NCBI GenBank assembly: GCA_003427395.1
Contig: BFEA01000730.1
Span: forward strand, 443,203 to 489,786
Source of the DNA: Chara braunii
Lineage: Eukaryota; Streptophyta; Charophyceae; Charales; Characeae
DNA length: 46,584 nt
Direction of reading: 5' to 3'
The position numbers and the translations under genes were made by a program. Below the pieces are notes generated by a model. The model worked only from the letters and a program-made list of their open reading frames with translations. It did not search any database and had not been told where the DNA came from. The number at the start of each line of letters is the position of its first letter. Position 1 is the stretch's first letter. Shown piece after piece: positions 1 to 9,713 of this stretch.

Positions 1-230
1 TTCTTGTGTGAATAAGAGAAGGGGGAGATAAGGAGGAGGAGATTGTTGGGCGAAGAAGAAGAGCCTTGTCACTTGTCTATGCTGGTGTACATCATCTTCT
101 TCTTTTTTCTTACTTCTTCTTCTTCTTCTAATCCTCTCTCTCCTCTCAAGTTCATTCATTTCTTTCTGCAATTGGACGACATTGTACTATCTGATGGATG
201 TGTATCTGGAAATTGGTCGGGACCATAACA
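1..230 (+). repeat. E1 5' LTR, 3'-most 230 bp only
   Basis: This stretch repeats at 7960-8189 inside the complete 3' LTR, differing at scattered positions. It ends in CATAACA at 230, giving the CA terminus of an LTR, two bases before the primer-binding site. The few differences from the 3' LTR (for example GACGACATT against GACGGCATA) suggest some time since insertion. Confidence 0.92.
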
Positions 231-231
231 T

Positions 232-243
232 TGGTATCAGAGC
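232..243 (+). other. E1 primer-binding site (tRNA-iMet)
   Basis: TGGTATCAGAGC is complementary to the 3' end of plant initiator methionine tRNA, the usual primer of plant LTR retrotransposons. It starts one base after the LTR end and sets the minus-strand DNA start for E1. Confidence 0.93.
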
Positions 244-1560
244 GGATTCTACTTGCTGGTGAGAGTTGACTTTGCTGCCCTAACCCTAACCTAAGTGGTT
301 GAGGGCACCACTTAGGGTTAGGATTGGTTTGTGAAGGGAAGAGGGGCAGCGTGGCTGAGGGAAGCTGCCCCCACCTGGTTAGGTCACGGAGGGTCGACAT
401 TGAACCTAACCAGGTTGCTTGAGAGTGAGATTAGGGTGGCCAGACATTTCGAGGAGACTTCATGCAGCGATTTGAGAGAGGTGACAGTGAGAGGCACTCA
501 CACCTGGAATCTGATTCAAGGGAGACACTTGGCAACGTAAGGGCTGCCCTCAAGTAGGCGAGCTTGAGGGTCAGCGGCCACTCAGCATCTACGGACTGCA
601 AGTTGCTACTTTGTTTTTCAGCATCAACGGGGGATCCGACGTTGCACTTTGGTGTTGGAGTCAGACCCTCCTAGGAGATAGGACACTAGTGTAGGGGTAG
701 CATTAGAGGGGTCAGGAGGATCACATGAGAGGGGGGTGAGTTTTATTCATCTCGAAGCTCAAGGCCACTCAGGTAAGTGTCGTGCACCTACAGGATGCCC
801 ATGTGTGTGTGCATGGTATGGTTTGTCCTGCTGAGGTTACTCTAGGTTTCTTTTCCTACTCCTTTGTGGTCTTGATTGTGTGATTGAATGCATGTGATCT
901 ACCTACCCACCTGATGGATGGGAAATGAAGTATCTTGATCTAAATGCCGAGTCTTTCTATAATGCTTTGTCTTTCATCTCTGAACGGTTGTAGTCTGTAG
1001 GTTCTGACGGAAGTTGAAATTTCGTTTTTCAGTACTGTAGAAACTGAACTAAGTCCATGAGGGACTCCTCTTGGTTGGGACCTGGCCGCGACCTACGTGG
1101 GACCTCTGGAACCCAGTGGGACCAGGCCCAAACAAGAAGAGCCCTTTGGGCCCAAATCGGTTAGGCATTAGCCCATTGTCTTCTAACTGTGTTACAAAGT
1201 TCTTTCTTCTTGGTTAGGACACCCACTGCAGAGGGGTTCTTAGCTGAGACGTTCGCATGTCTTTTGGTTGCACTGTCCGTGGCTTAACTCGCACCCTGTA
1301 CACCACTCAATTCTCCATTGTTGCATTTAGTCACTCGTTGTCTGGTTTGCTGTACGGTCACGGAGCGGGTCAGACTAGACTCGAGAGGACCTCGTATGCA
1401 GTCTAATCAGACTGGGTCGTCGGATCAGACCTCTCGTGTGAATTTGATTGTTTTTCTTTTGGTTTGCTGCTCTCTAAGTCCAAATGAAATGTCGCTCCGG
1501 CTAGGAGTTCTACCTTCTCTTCTCTGAGCTATTCAGTCTGTTTCTCTGAGTTCATTTTCG
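244..1560 (+). other. E1 untranslated leader with two hairpins
   Basis: No convincing coding frame is seen between the primer site and the gag start. Two inverted repeats stand out. Around 284-321 a CTAACC/GGTTAG-containing arm pairs across a 7-nt loop with one bulge. At 373-384 and 404-415, ACCTGGTTAGGT pairs perfectly with ACCTAACCAGGT across 19 nt. Their position just after the PBS is where retroelement packaging or dimerisation structures usually lie; that role is inference. Confidence 0.55.
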
Positions 1561-3267
1561 ATGCCCGTGGAGACGCGCAACCAGAAAGAAGAGAGAGAGA
1601 GGAGAGAGAGAGAAAAGGGAGAGAGGGAAAGTGACCGTCTGGAATGGGTAAGGACGGGGAAAAGGAGCGTTCGTCCAAGTAAAAAGGGGAGTGTACCTCT
1701 TGAGAGTCTAATTGATTCTTTTGCTGATTGGCGTATCTCTGACCCACCTGCCAACACGAACGGTCCGAAAATGGCCTAGCTATCCTCAGGACAATGGCGG
1801 GCCCTACTAAATGCTGAAAAGTCAGGAGGCCATTTTTGAAACTGTTCCCTCGCTGACCAAAGAGCAGTGTGGGGAACAGTTGCAGTCCATACTCTCCGCT
1901 CTCGTCCAAGTCCGGAGGCTTGAAGATCATACCACTTAGATCACGGCGTCTTCGCAAAATTGAAGACACTTCGGGAGGATCTGACTGATATGACCAGTAA
2001 GTAGCACGACTTGATGGTAGAGGTTGCTGCGCTGAGACAGGCCCAAGTAACCAATCCTCTTCCTCTACCCCCTGGTTGCGAAGCTGCGATTGAGACTAAT
2101 CTTGCCCCTCTTACTGTATCTTCTTCTACTTCTTCTTTGAGTGTGATGGCAAACCCATCGACACCTGCAACAGGTGCAGATTCCACCGTTGCCGTAACAA
2201 GCAATGAGGCAGGAAATTTTGCAACTGCCGCAGCCCCAAAATCTGAACCAGCAGGTGCTGGTCCCAACCACGCTGGTCCCTATGTGGATCGAAAGGCGGT
2301 GCAAATACCGTCTAAGTACGACGACAAAGAAGACATCGAAGCCTGGATTGGCTCCATGAGGGCATACTTCGAGGTGCTGGGGACTTAGCCAAAGACCCAG
2401 CCAGTGATCATGGGAATGAATGTTGAGTCGGTTGTATGGGGCTTCCTAGAAGTCCAAGCTACGCGGGCTGGGGTTTCAAAGATCGAACTGACAAGGTGGC
2501 TTAAGGCCAACCCGATTGCCTCCCTCGAGGAGCTCCTCATTGCGCAGTATAAGGATCCACACGCTGCAACAAGGGCAAGAAGCCAGCTTGACAAAATCAA
2601 ACGCAGCAAGTGGATGGGCTCCATGAAAAGCCTGCAAACCTATCTCAGCAAGATGTTTGCTACACCTGGTTTTGAACTGACTTACCAATCTTGCTTGGAT
2701 GTGGTCAAGGGCGCAGTCCCCACCAATTTTACTAATCGCCTAGGCAGGGACTTCATTGGGTATACTGACTAGTTCACTCTAATGAAGGACATAGCCAGTC
2801 TCGAGGCGGTAGACCTTGTCACCACAGCAGGCAGCAAAAAGCCCATGGGCGGCTACCGGTCCAAAGGCAGCAACCGTTTTGCTATGCATGACCTGCTGGA
2901 GGCTGAAGAGGAGGCCAAAGCATATGATCCCGCTCTTGGTGACGACCAAGAGCAGGACGCTGATATAGTCTGTTCGCCAGCCCGTGAGTCTGATGTAAAT
3001 CAAGAAGAAGAAAAATTTACTGTCTTAAAAAAAACTGCCAATACAAGGGGACCGAATTGGAATGCAGGGAAGAACTATGTCCAACCCAAGGGAGTCAAGA
3101 TCCCAGCAAAACCGGAGGATGCGACCACTAAACCATGGGTCGACCTCCGGATCACTGAAAATGATTGGCGGGGTAGACTCAAGAAGAGGGTATGCCTGCA
3201 TTGCCAGAAACCAAACCATAAAGTACAAGATTGCTATAGGCTGCAGGGAAACCAGACGCAGGCGTAG
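1561..3267 (+). pseudogene. gag: E1 gag (capsid/nucleocapsid), broken
   Basis: The gag polyprotein would form the virus-like particle and bind element RNA. A plausible start at 1561 reads MPVETRNQK followed by an arginine/glutamate-rich stretch. The same frame runs to 3267 with stops at 1777-1779 and several more before 2011, then at 2386-2388 and 2770-2772. The coding signal from 2011 has a Ser/Thr/Ala-rich linker, then a capsid-like region (KYDDKEDIEAWIGSM, then a segment with LEELLIAQYKD) typical of retrotransposon gag. A zinc knuckle C-x2-C-x4-H-x4-C sits at 3193-3234 (CLHCQKPNHKVQDC). All segments share one frame, so the lesions are mostly point stops and not indels. The start choice is uncertain because the N-terminal part is heavily decayed. 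Confidence 0.85.
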
Positions 3268-3365
3268 AGTCGACTTCAGCACACTCTACAACAAGAGAGA
3301 TTGAATCTGATCCAGATCAACAGTCCTCCCTTGAAGCCCAATCATCTGCTGAAGCCAAGGCTGAA

Positions 3366-4192
3366 GTGTGTGATGTGTTGTATGTCGAGCCTTGGGAGGA
3401 GTCTAGGACGGTCGACTTCCACTTCCACTTGGAGCATTGGGATGAGATTAAACAGCAGCATACCCAAGGGACAGCGAAGCTGATCTTCTTCAAACTTCTC
3501 ATAAACCACCTTTATCTTCGTGTCTTGATTGACTGTGGCGCGATGGCTAACTTTATGTCACCTCACAGGATACGCAAAGTGGGCATGGGAATAAAGCAAG
3601 TGGCCTTGCAGAACCCTTGCCGAACCCAAGTTGGCAACAAGGAAGTTGTCTCTTCTACGCATGCAGTCAAAGGTGTGCGCACTACCTTTGACAATAATAA
3701 AACTATCACCCACGCACTGAACTTTTATGTCCTTGACCAGTGCCCCTTCGACGCTGTCCTTGGCTTAAGTTGGTTGCAGTCCCAATGTGAGTGGACCAAG
3801 TGGAAGGAGTCACTCTTCATGGTCAAAGATGCCCGAGGGAACGAGCTTCCTGTCCTCTTGGATGAGAAGCACGAGTCCCCAACGACTTTTCTAAATGCTA
3901 TGAAGTTCTGCAAGAAATGGCGCAAGCACAAGGAGGAAGAATAGTTGTATGTTGCCTTTGTTCGTCCTACTCATGTGCCATCTACTTTTGCGGTTAATAC
4001 CACTGCCACATCACCTAGTGATACTACTTCTAGTACTACTTCTCTACCTCCTACTACTCCAAATGATCCCACTTCAGACTCGGTTGCCTCTATTCGCAAC
4101 CTGCAACTTGATCTAGGTAATTCCTTTGCTGATCCTTCACCCCCACTGGTTCCACCAAACATCCAAAACCTACTCGATCGGTTCCAGAAGTT
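3366..4192 (+). pseudogene. E1 pol: aspartic protease and linker to RT
   Basis: The protease would cleave the Gag-Pol polyprotein. The frame open from 3366 contains LRVLIDCGAMANFMS near 3516-3560, the retropepsin active-site loop with DCGA in place of the usual D[ST]G[AS]; the catalytic Asp is kept. A second conserved stretch, FDAVLGLSWLQ (about 3748-3780), matches the family's hydrophobic Leu-Gly motif near the protease C-terminus. The frame stops at 3942-3944, then continues as a Thr/Ser/Pro-rich linker to about 4190, where reading must shift to another frame to enter RT. So there is at least one nonsense and one frameshift lesion. The protease start is not defined by sequence; 3366 is the first in-frame ATG. 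Confidence 0.8.
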
Positions 4193-4613
4193 TTGGCCGA
4201 GCCACGTGGAGTCCCCACGCGATCGGTCCGACACACCATCGAGTTGGTCGAGGGTGTTGTTCCTCCAAAGGGCTGCGTGTACCGAATGGGACCCGGCCAG
4301 TTGGAGGAACTTCAGCGACAGATTGACGAAATGATTGACAAAGGATGGATCAAGCTCAACGAATCTGAATTTGGGGCTCCTGTCTTGTTTGATCCAAAGA
4401 AAGGAGGCAAGCTCCGCATATATATTGACTATCGCGGCCTAAACCGCATCACAAGAAAGAACGCGATTGTCTGCTGCAGGCCTAGAGCATGAGGCAACCA
4501 AGGTGGAGGTCATACGCAACTAGCCTCAGCCCATGAATGTTCGCGAACTGCGCTCTTTTCTTGGTCTCATGTCATACTATCGAAAGTTTGTGCCCCACTT
4601 CTCGATTGTTGCG
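4193..4613 (+). pseudogene. E1 pol: reverse transcriptase with catalytic core deleted
   Basis: The N-terminal RT fingers are present: GWIKLNESEFGAPVLF, then KKGGKLRIYIDYRGLN near 4340-4442. After TRKNAI (about 4470) the sequence jumps to a part normally downstream of the palm: EATKVEVIRN, then LRSFLGLMSYYRKFVPHF (4490-4600). The palm segment carrying the first catalytic Asp and the YLDD box, seen intact in E3 at about 31570, is absent, a loss I judge to be a few hundred bases. A stop (TAG about 4531) and a frame change follow. This copy cannot supply RT activity; any movement would need another element's enzyme. Confidence 0.85.
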
Positions 4614-4615
4614 CG

Positions 4616-5392
4616 TTGTCTCGACTGACGAGTAAGAATGTTCCCTATTCTTGGGATACCGCGTGCACGAACGTCTTTCAAGCTTTGAAGGACGCCTTGG
4701 TTAGTTACCCAGTACTCCGCATTGCAGATCCCAAACTGACATTCATAGTTACTACGGATGCAAGTCAGTATGGAATCGGCGCAGTGTTGCAGCAAGATGA
4801 CGGCGATGGCTTGAGGCCGCTCGAGTTCTACAACAAACGCATGCCCAGCGTAAAGGTAGCCACTTCCACCTACATGCGCGAGCTCTATGCTTTGCTTATG
4901 GCTTTGGACCATTGGAAACCCTATCTTTTGGGACGCCACTTCAAAGTGTTCTCAGATCATGAGACCCTGAAATGGATCAAGGAGCAAACTACTCGCTGGT
5001 TCCATGAAATTGACATCTTTGAGTTTGAGTTGAGACACAAAAAGGGTTGTTATAATCGAGTCGCTGACGCATTGTCTCGCCACCCTGAGTACATGACTTG
5101 CCTTGTAAAATCCTACGACCTTCGGAAGAACCTGAAGGAGGAGTTCGTAGAGCAGACAGCCAAGGATCCGGAACTTAGTCCCATCCTTGAGCGGTTGCGG
5201 GCTGATCCTAGTAGTCAGCCTGATTTTCACGAATATGGAGGACTGATTTTCCGTCGCTACGGGAACCACGAGCGCTTGCATGTGCCCAACCATGAGCCTC
5301 TCCGCACACATTTTCTGGATTTGGCTCATGGCCGGAGCGGACACTTCGGCATGGCAAAAACGTACATAAATCTGTTGCGACAGTTTGATTAG
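4616..5392 (+). pseudogene. E1 pol: RNase H and integrase zinc-binding N-terminus
   Basis: RNase H removes template RNA during cDNA synthesis. The frame is open for 258 codons. It holds VTTDASQYGIGAVLQQ (first Asp), MRELYALLMALDHW (Glu), VFSDHETLKW (second Asp) and NRVADALSRH, the Ty3/gypsy RNase H signature, so its catalytic residues look intact. The C-terminal part (about 5290-5392) is the start of integrase: LAHGRSGHFGMAKTY provides the two His of the HHCC zinc site. The frame stops at 5390-5392, and the matching Cys pair CQVC lies just downstream in a shifted frame, so the zinc domain is split by a frameshift. There is no true ATG; it was one piece of pol. Confidence 0.85.
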
Positions 5393-5421
5393 CCTGGCAT
5401 GAAAGGGACTGCTGAAAAGTT

Positions 5422-6676
5422 GTGGCTGAGTGTCAAGTCTGTCAACGAATCAAACCATGCAGACAAAAGCCAATGGGGCTACTCGCACCCCTTCCCATTC
5501 CCGATGGTCCCGGGGAGTCCGTCTCCATTGACTTCACCAACATGGGAAAGGTAAGTAAGAACGGCTACTCACAAGTCATGGTGATTATTGACCGATTCTC
5601 TAAGTTTCTCAATCTGATCCCTTCGTCGCCGCACGCCCCAACATAATTAGTGATTCATGAGTTCCAACAGAAGTACATTCTGCAGTTCGGGACCCCAAAG
5701 AGTCTCGTAAGCGATCGGGACCCGCGCTTCATTAGTACTGAATAGAAGGACTTCACATCTCCTCTGGGGATCAGGCTGTTTATGACATCTGGCCGACACC
5801 CTAAAGCCAACGGTTTGGCTGAAGAAATCAACCAGACTGTGTTCCAACTTCTCCATGCTTTGATTATCCCAGATCAGGAAAAATGGGATGAAGAGTTGTA
5901 TTCCGTTAGGGGGTTGTACAACAACTCCATCAATTCTGCTACCGGCATGACACCTAACAGGTTGCATCTCGGTTGGCAGATCCGTAATCCGCTCTCCTAC
6001 CTATTCCCTGAGCAGCCAGTTGGCTTAACATCCGGCAGGCCTGGCTTCAGGGCCAAGTATGATCGCTTGCTCAAGGTTGCCATTGCAGCCATGACCAAGC
6101 GACAACACGCCATGATCCATCACGCGAACAAGGGGCACCAACCGTCGGACATTCAGGTAGGAAGCTATGTGTGGGTCAAGATGTGTCAATTCTCAGAAGA
6201 AGAAGGGATCTCTCGCAAACTTCTCCCACTCTATTACGGACCGTGGGAAGTTTTGGATGTGATTGGTGAAGACCACTTTGGCCCTTCGTACGTAGTTGAT
6301 GTGCCAGCCCATCTGCGCACATACCCCGTGTTCCATGCATCGAAACTGTACCTCCACCGTGATGCTAAGACGTTCGACTGTCGCGAAGACATGATCCCTC
6401 ATGCAATCAAAGGCGGGCATGAGATAGACAAAATCAAACAACACGTAGGGAAGGGACGCAACAGATAGTACCAGGTTCACTTCATGCATCACCCATTAGA
6501 CGATCTGTACCAAACAGGAACTATTACGCAGCACACCGCTCGTTGTCAAAGCCTACGAGCAACAAATCGCCACTAACGCTGTACCTAAGATCTCTGCAAG
6601 ACTCACTGCAACAGAGTACTCTAGGAACCTCTTTGCCTTGCTTGCTTACGATGCGTTTGTCGAGGACTCAAAATGA
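5422..6676 (+). pseudogene. E1 pol: integrase core, C-terminal domain and chromodomain
   Basis: Integrase inserts the cDNA. CQVCQRIKP supplies the Cys pair. The DDE core is traceable: SIDFTNMG (first Asp), LVSDRDPRF (second Asp) and HPKANGLAEEIN (Glu). In-frame stops fall at 5647-5649 and near 5743-5745. The C-terminal domain includes VGSYVWVKM, YYGPWEVLDVIG and YPVFHASKLY, which mark the GPF/Y module of this lineage. A chromodomain-like tail follows: GHEIDKIKQH, then, past a TAG at 6466-6468, YQVHFMHHPLDDLYQ. A frame change near 6525 joins it to a short tail ending in TGA at 6674-6676. Chromodomains bind modified histone H3 and target insertion to heterochromatin. Confidence 0.85.
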
Positions 6677-6704
6677 GTTACTCGCTCGAAGGGACCTCGT
6701 TCTT

Positions 6705-6717
6705 GAGGGGGGAGTAG
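6705..6717 (+). other. E1 polypurine tract
   Basis: GAGGGGGGAGTAG lies directly before the 3' LTR start, where plus-strand DNA synthesis is primed. Confidence 0.85.
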
Positions 6718-6771
6718 TGTGATGACCCGTCCAAACATGGACTGAAACTCACAACTGATTTCTGAGTTTTT

Positions 6772-6962
6772 CCCATAGACTGAATGCCCTGCTGAGTTTC
6801 CCGCTTGCTACTAAGTCTGTGTGTGCACGCTTGCTGGACTGCATGTCTGTCTGACTGCTGGTTCGCNCCCATAGACTGAATGCCCTGCTGAGTTTCCCGC
6901 TTGCTACTAAGTCTGTGTGTGCACGCTTGCTGGACTGCATGTCTGTCTGACTGCTGGTTCGC
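6772..6962. repeat. Exact 95-bp duplication around one N
   Basis: 6772-6866 and 6868-6962 are identical over 95 bases, with N at 6867 between them. This looks like a contig overlap that the assembler failed to merge and not a real tandem repeat. Confidence 0.9.
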
Positions 6963-7863
6963 TTGAGTGTGTGTGTGCCCGTGCCTGTTTGAGTGCTGGT
7001 TGGCTTGAGTGTGTGTGCGGCCCGCAAGGGCACTTGCTCGTTCATTGGGCCCTCAGGGCCGGTACTTACCTGTGGCCGTGACATTGAGGGATTGCAGCAG
7101 GAAAAACACTCAAGTAGCGGGTAGGTCGGTGCCGCACCCTGAAGGGGTAGATGTGCGGGTACTGGAGGCCGAGCAGAAGAAGACAAAAGTGGCATTTCTA
7201 GAGGCCCAGTAGTTGTAGGTTAGGTCTCGGTGGATACCAGTCCAACCAATCTGGGTCTAGGGCCTGTACGGGCAATATCAGAGTCTGCAATGATGTTTCC
7301 CTCCAAAACAGAGGAGGTACCGGTTGCTTGGAAGGCCGAGCGGCCTGGAAGTCGCCGCCCGAAGAGGCAAGCAGGCCGCTATATCTCCCAGCCAGGCGAA
7401 GAGCCCGGCCTCTTTTTCGGTGTGCAAGTTTGGCGACACACTGGTGGAGCGCTGGCTGGAGCAGCGCTTTGCTGGAGCAGCGCTGCTGGGGAGGAAGGAG
7501 AAGGACACGAGGGAGGAAGAAGGAAGGAAGGGGGAGGAGCACCAGGCGTACTTCCCTGGCTATGGTGGCAGCCATCTTCATCACTTGGTGGGCGCTGCAA
7601 CAGGGAGTCCCCAACTGGGGAGAGCCACACCAAGAAGCTTCGAGGCAGGATCAGGCATGGCGGCCTGAGCTAGAGCAGCCATANCTNCTTTGGGTTGTCC
7701 TTTGGGCATCTGGGNGAGGCCTAGTAGTCCGCCATANCCTCNGCCTATGAGAGTNAAGAGTGGGAGAGGCGGCCATGGCTATGGTGGACCTCAAGTGATA
7801 CCTGCAGTAGAAGAGGNACTCGNACATTGATTCTGGATCAGCCATTCAACATTGTATTATTAT

Positions 7864-8054
7864 TTCTTGTGTGAATAAGAGAAGGGGGAGATAAGGAGGA
7901 GGAGATTGTTGGGCGAAGAAGAAGAGCCTTGTCACTTGTCTATGCTGGTGTACATCATNTTCTTGTGTGAATAAGAGAAGGGGGAGATAAGGAGGAGGAG
8001 ATTGTTGGGCGAAGAAGAAGAGCCTTGTCACTTGTCTATGCTGGTGTACATCAT
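7864..8054. repeat. Second exact 95-bp duplication around one N
   Basis: 7864-7958 and 7960-8054 are identical, with N at 7959. The length equals that of the first duplication, which points to an assembly overlap constant. The 5' LTR fragment at 1-230 has only one copy. Confidence 0.9.
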
Positions 8055-8189
8055 ATTCTTCTTCTTTCTTACTTCTTCTTCTTCTTCTAATCTTCTCTCT
8101 CCTCTCAAGTTCATTCATTTCTTTCTGCAATTGGACGGCATAGTACTATCTGATGGATGTGCATCTCGAAATTGGTCAGGACCATAACA

Positions 8190-8539
8190 GCCCTGGAAAT
8201 CTGAGTGCGAGAGGAACTATAGAAAGGAAGGCAAGCTGACAGTTAATCCTCCATAAAAGTGGATCAATGAATGCTGGCCAGGGGTCCTTCGGCCTAACTG
8301 AAGGAAACTGAGTGTGTGAAAGTTGTACATTTATGACTTTCTGGGAACCAAACTGATGCTCCTCGGAATGGATATGGATTCAGGACTGTAAGGACTTGCC
8401 AAACAAGATGGAAAAGAAAAGGGAAGTGTTTGTGTGAGTATGCCCTGAGTGTTGCAAAACTAACTTAAAGCTCAAGAGGCATCAGCATCCAATGCCCATC
8501 CATCCCCAAGGTAACATATGATGATTTATACTATGGGGA
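8190..8539. other. Non-coding flank of E1
   Basis: Sequence after the E1 3' LTR. I see no credible coding frame or repeat. The last 8 bases (TATGGGGA, 8532-8539) are the left target duplication of the next MITE. Confidence 0.5.
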
Positions 8540-8806
8540 CTAGGCTACCAGAGTGGCCCGGGACCACTTGCCCAGCCGGGGAAAAAAACAATATGTGACG
8601 ATATATATATTATATATATATTAAAAAAATATTTTAAATTTGATAAATAATTTCGATGTGACCCTCAGGCAAAAGTTGAAATATTTGTTTTTCAGTTTTT
8701 TTAACCTTTTTTTTTTTCGTGTTTTTTGCTGGGACCTTCTTGGTCCTTGCACGGCCAGGCCACCCGGGAAAACAACGTGACCCGGGCAGCCCGGCTGGTA
8801 GCCTAG
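8540..8806. mobile_element. hAT-like MITE, 267 bp
   Basis: The ends are inverted repeats: CTAGGCTACCAG at 8540 and CTGGTAGCCTAG ending at 8806, followed inward by GC-rich arms (GGCCCGGG and CCCGGGC). Flanking 8-mers TATGGGGA (8532-8539) and TATGGAGA (8807-8814) match at 7 of 8 positions, as expected for the 8-bp target duplication of hAT transposons. The interior is AT-rich with ATATAT and poly-T runs and has no coding capacity, so this is a non-autonomous element that would need a transposase from elsewhere. It ends 64 bp before a possible splice acceptor and so may lie in an intron. Confidence 0.8.
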
Positions 8807-8870
8807 TATGGAGATGATTTTTTTACGGATGATGGTGGGCTATTTCTATGTGTGATTATGCAATACACAG

Positions 8871-9130
8871 GTTGAAGTCACAAGTTCCCTTCCTTCGCCT
8901 TTGCCAGCTTTGACGGCCGATCAGTCCTTCTTGGACGACCTTCTCCTTAGTCTGCATTCCGACAACACTTCTTTACGCCTCAGCCTGCACAGCAATCCTT
9001 GTGCTCCCAACATGGTGTCATTTGTAATGGTGGATGCAAATGATGGGGCGATCAAGGCTCTCTCGCTTTCTGAACTTGGCATCGTCAACTCACTTTTAGA
9101 GATGATTGCTCCTCCAGAGATCATCCAGAG
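8871..9130 (+). CDS. Possible internal exon of an unidentified host gene
   Basis: The reading frame starts right after a candidate acceptor (CAATACACAG, ending 8870) and ends before a candidate donor (AGAG|GTACAATT at 9131). It is open for 86 codons plus 2 bases and has balanced amino-acid composition: it begins VEVTSSLPSPLPALTADQ, and later has SFVMVDANDGAIKALSL and GIVNSLLEMIAPPEIIQ. I do not recognise the protein and see no named domain. Nearby MITEs and retrotransposons would then sit in introns of, or have destroyed, this gene. It could instead be a chance open frame. No promoter, start codon or partner exon is certain. Confidence 0.35.
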
Positions 9131-9263
9131 GTACAATTCCAGTCTTTGCCGCTCTTTTTTCTTCTTTTTTCGTACAAATCATGTTGTGGGTGGCAGGATC
9201 AGACTTTCCATGGGACAGCGAGCCTGGCAGAGACTGGTCATCCCTTTCTTTTTGGTTCTCTCT

Positions 9264-9410
9264 TAAACCACCACTACATCCGAAAAAGCACATTGAGCCT
9301 CTCCTAAAAATTCGGAGGCCATGGACCGTCAATAAAATGAATCGGCGGTTCATGGCCTCCTATTTTTTAGGAGAGGCTCGATCAATTTCCTCAGAGGTAC
9401 TGGTGGTTTA
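9264..9410. mobile_element. Foldback MITE, TIR family TAAACCACCA
   Basis: It starts TAAACCACCACTAC and ends GTACTGGTGGTTTA, an inverted repeat. Inside, GAGCCTCTCCTAAAAA (from about 9294) pairs with TTTTTAGGAGAGGCTC near 9364-9379, and the adjacent GGAGGCCATG pairs with CATGGCCTCC, so nearly the whole 147 bp folds on itself around a short AT-rich loop. There is no coding capacity. A TA at each end could be the target duplication (Tc1/mariner type), but a longer one is not visible. The same ends occur at 10672-11932 and, one-sided, at 35107. Confidence 0.8.
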
Positions 9411-9417
9411 CGAGTGA

Positions 9418-9551
9418 ACACTGCATTTGGTCCTGATGTAGGAGCTGATAAGAGCAGGCTCCTACATCAGGTCCATGGTTTATGATGGCTCCAATTCTAT
9501 TGGTGGGGATCTGCAGCTGCTGGAAACGGGGTCTAGCGTCCATTTAAGATG
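9418..9551. repeat. Hairpin repeat, copy 1 (conserved loop TGATAAGAGCAG)
   Basis: A 17-bp stem (GGTCCTGATGTAGGAGC, 9429-9445, against 9458-9474, one mismatch) encloses the loop TGATAAGAGCAG. Downstream comes a block of about 60 bp (9484-9547) that contains CTATTGGTGGGGA and a mini-hairpin GCTGGA...TCTAGC. The same loop and block occur at 28506-28622. It is a dispersed repeat of unknown class; I find no target duplication. Confidence 0.65.
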
Positions 9552-9713
9552 ATACAATTCTGCTGAGCCAGCCACTGATTTATTTGCTTACGTACTGCAT
9601 TGACGTTTGCAGTTATCAGACCATTACTGGGAGCTGCCACATAGGATTGAGATCTGCTCCCCTTTATTATTTTCTGCATTCTGATTGTGGGCCTGCTTGA
9701 GCATTGTTCCCAG

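Larger units (their letters stand above)
1..8189 (+). mobile_element. E1: Ty3/gypsy chromovirus, defective, 5' end cut by window edge
   Basis: The interval has, in order, an LTR end, an initiator-Met tRNA primer site, gag with a CCHC knuckle, aspartic protease, RT fragment, RNase H, HHCC/DDE integrase, chromodomain-like tail, purine tract and a full LTR. Protease-RT-RNase H-integrase is the Ty3/gypsy order, and a chromodomain after integrase defines chromoviruses. The last 230 bp of the 3' LTR repeat the first 230 bp of the window with few changes, which fixes the element. It is dead: gag has several stops, pol has frameshifts, and the RT catalytic core is deleted. The target duplication cannot be tested because the 5' LTR start lies outside the window. 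Confidence 0.93.
6718..8189 (+). repeat. E1 3' LTR
   Basis: It starts TGTGATGACCC after the purine tract and ends CATAACA, giving TG...CA ends. Its last 230 bp match the window start. The 1472-bp length is inflated by two exact 95-bp duplications (6772-6962 and 7864-8054), each with a single N in the middle, and by eight more isolated Ns between 7684 and 7823. The true LTR is therefore probably nearer 1.28 kb. No coding potential is credible inside it. Confidence 0.9.

Noticed and set aside
284-321. CTAACC/GGTTAG units as telomere-like repeats
   Set aside because: Only two or three units, in inverted arms inside a retrotransposon leader; not a telomere tract.
4952-5344. Minus-strand frame of 130 codons opposite E1 RNase H
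   Set aside because: Shadow of the conserved plus-strand RNase H frame; no motif of its own.
8427-8446. TGTGTGAGTATGCCCT shared with 35346
   Set aside because: A single 16-base match with no similarity around it; within chance for this window size.
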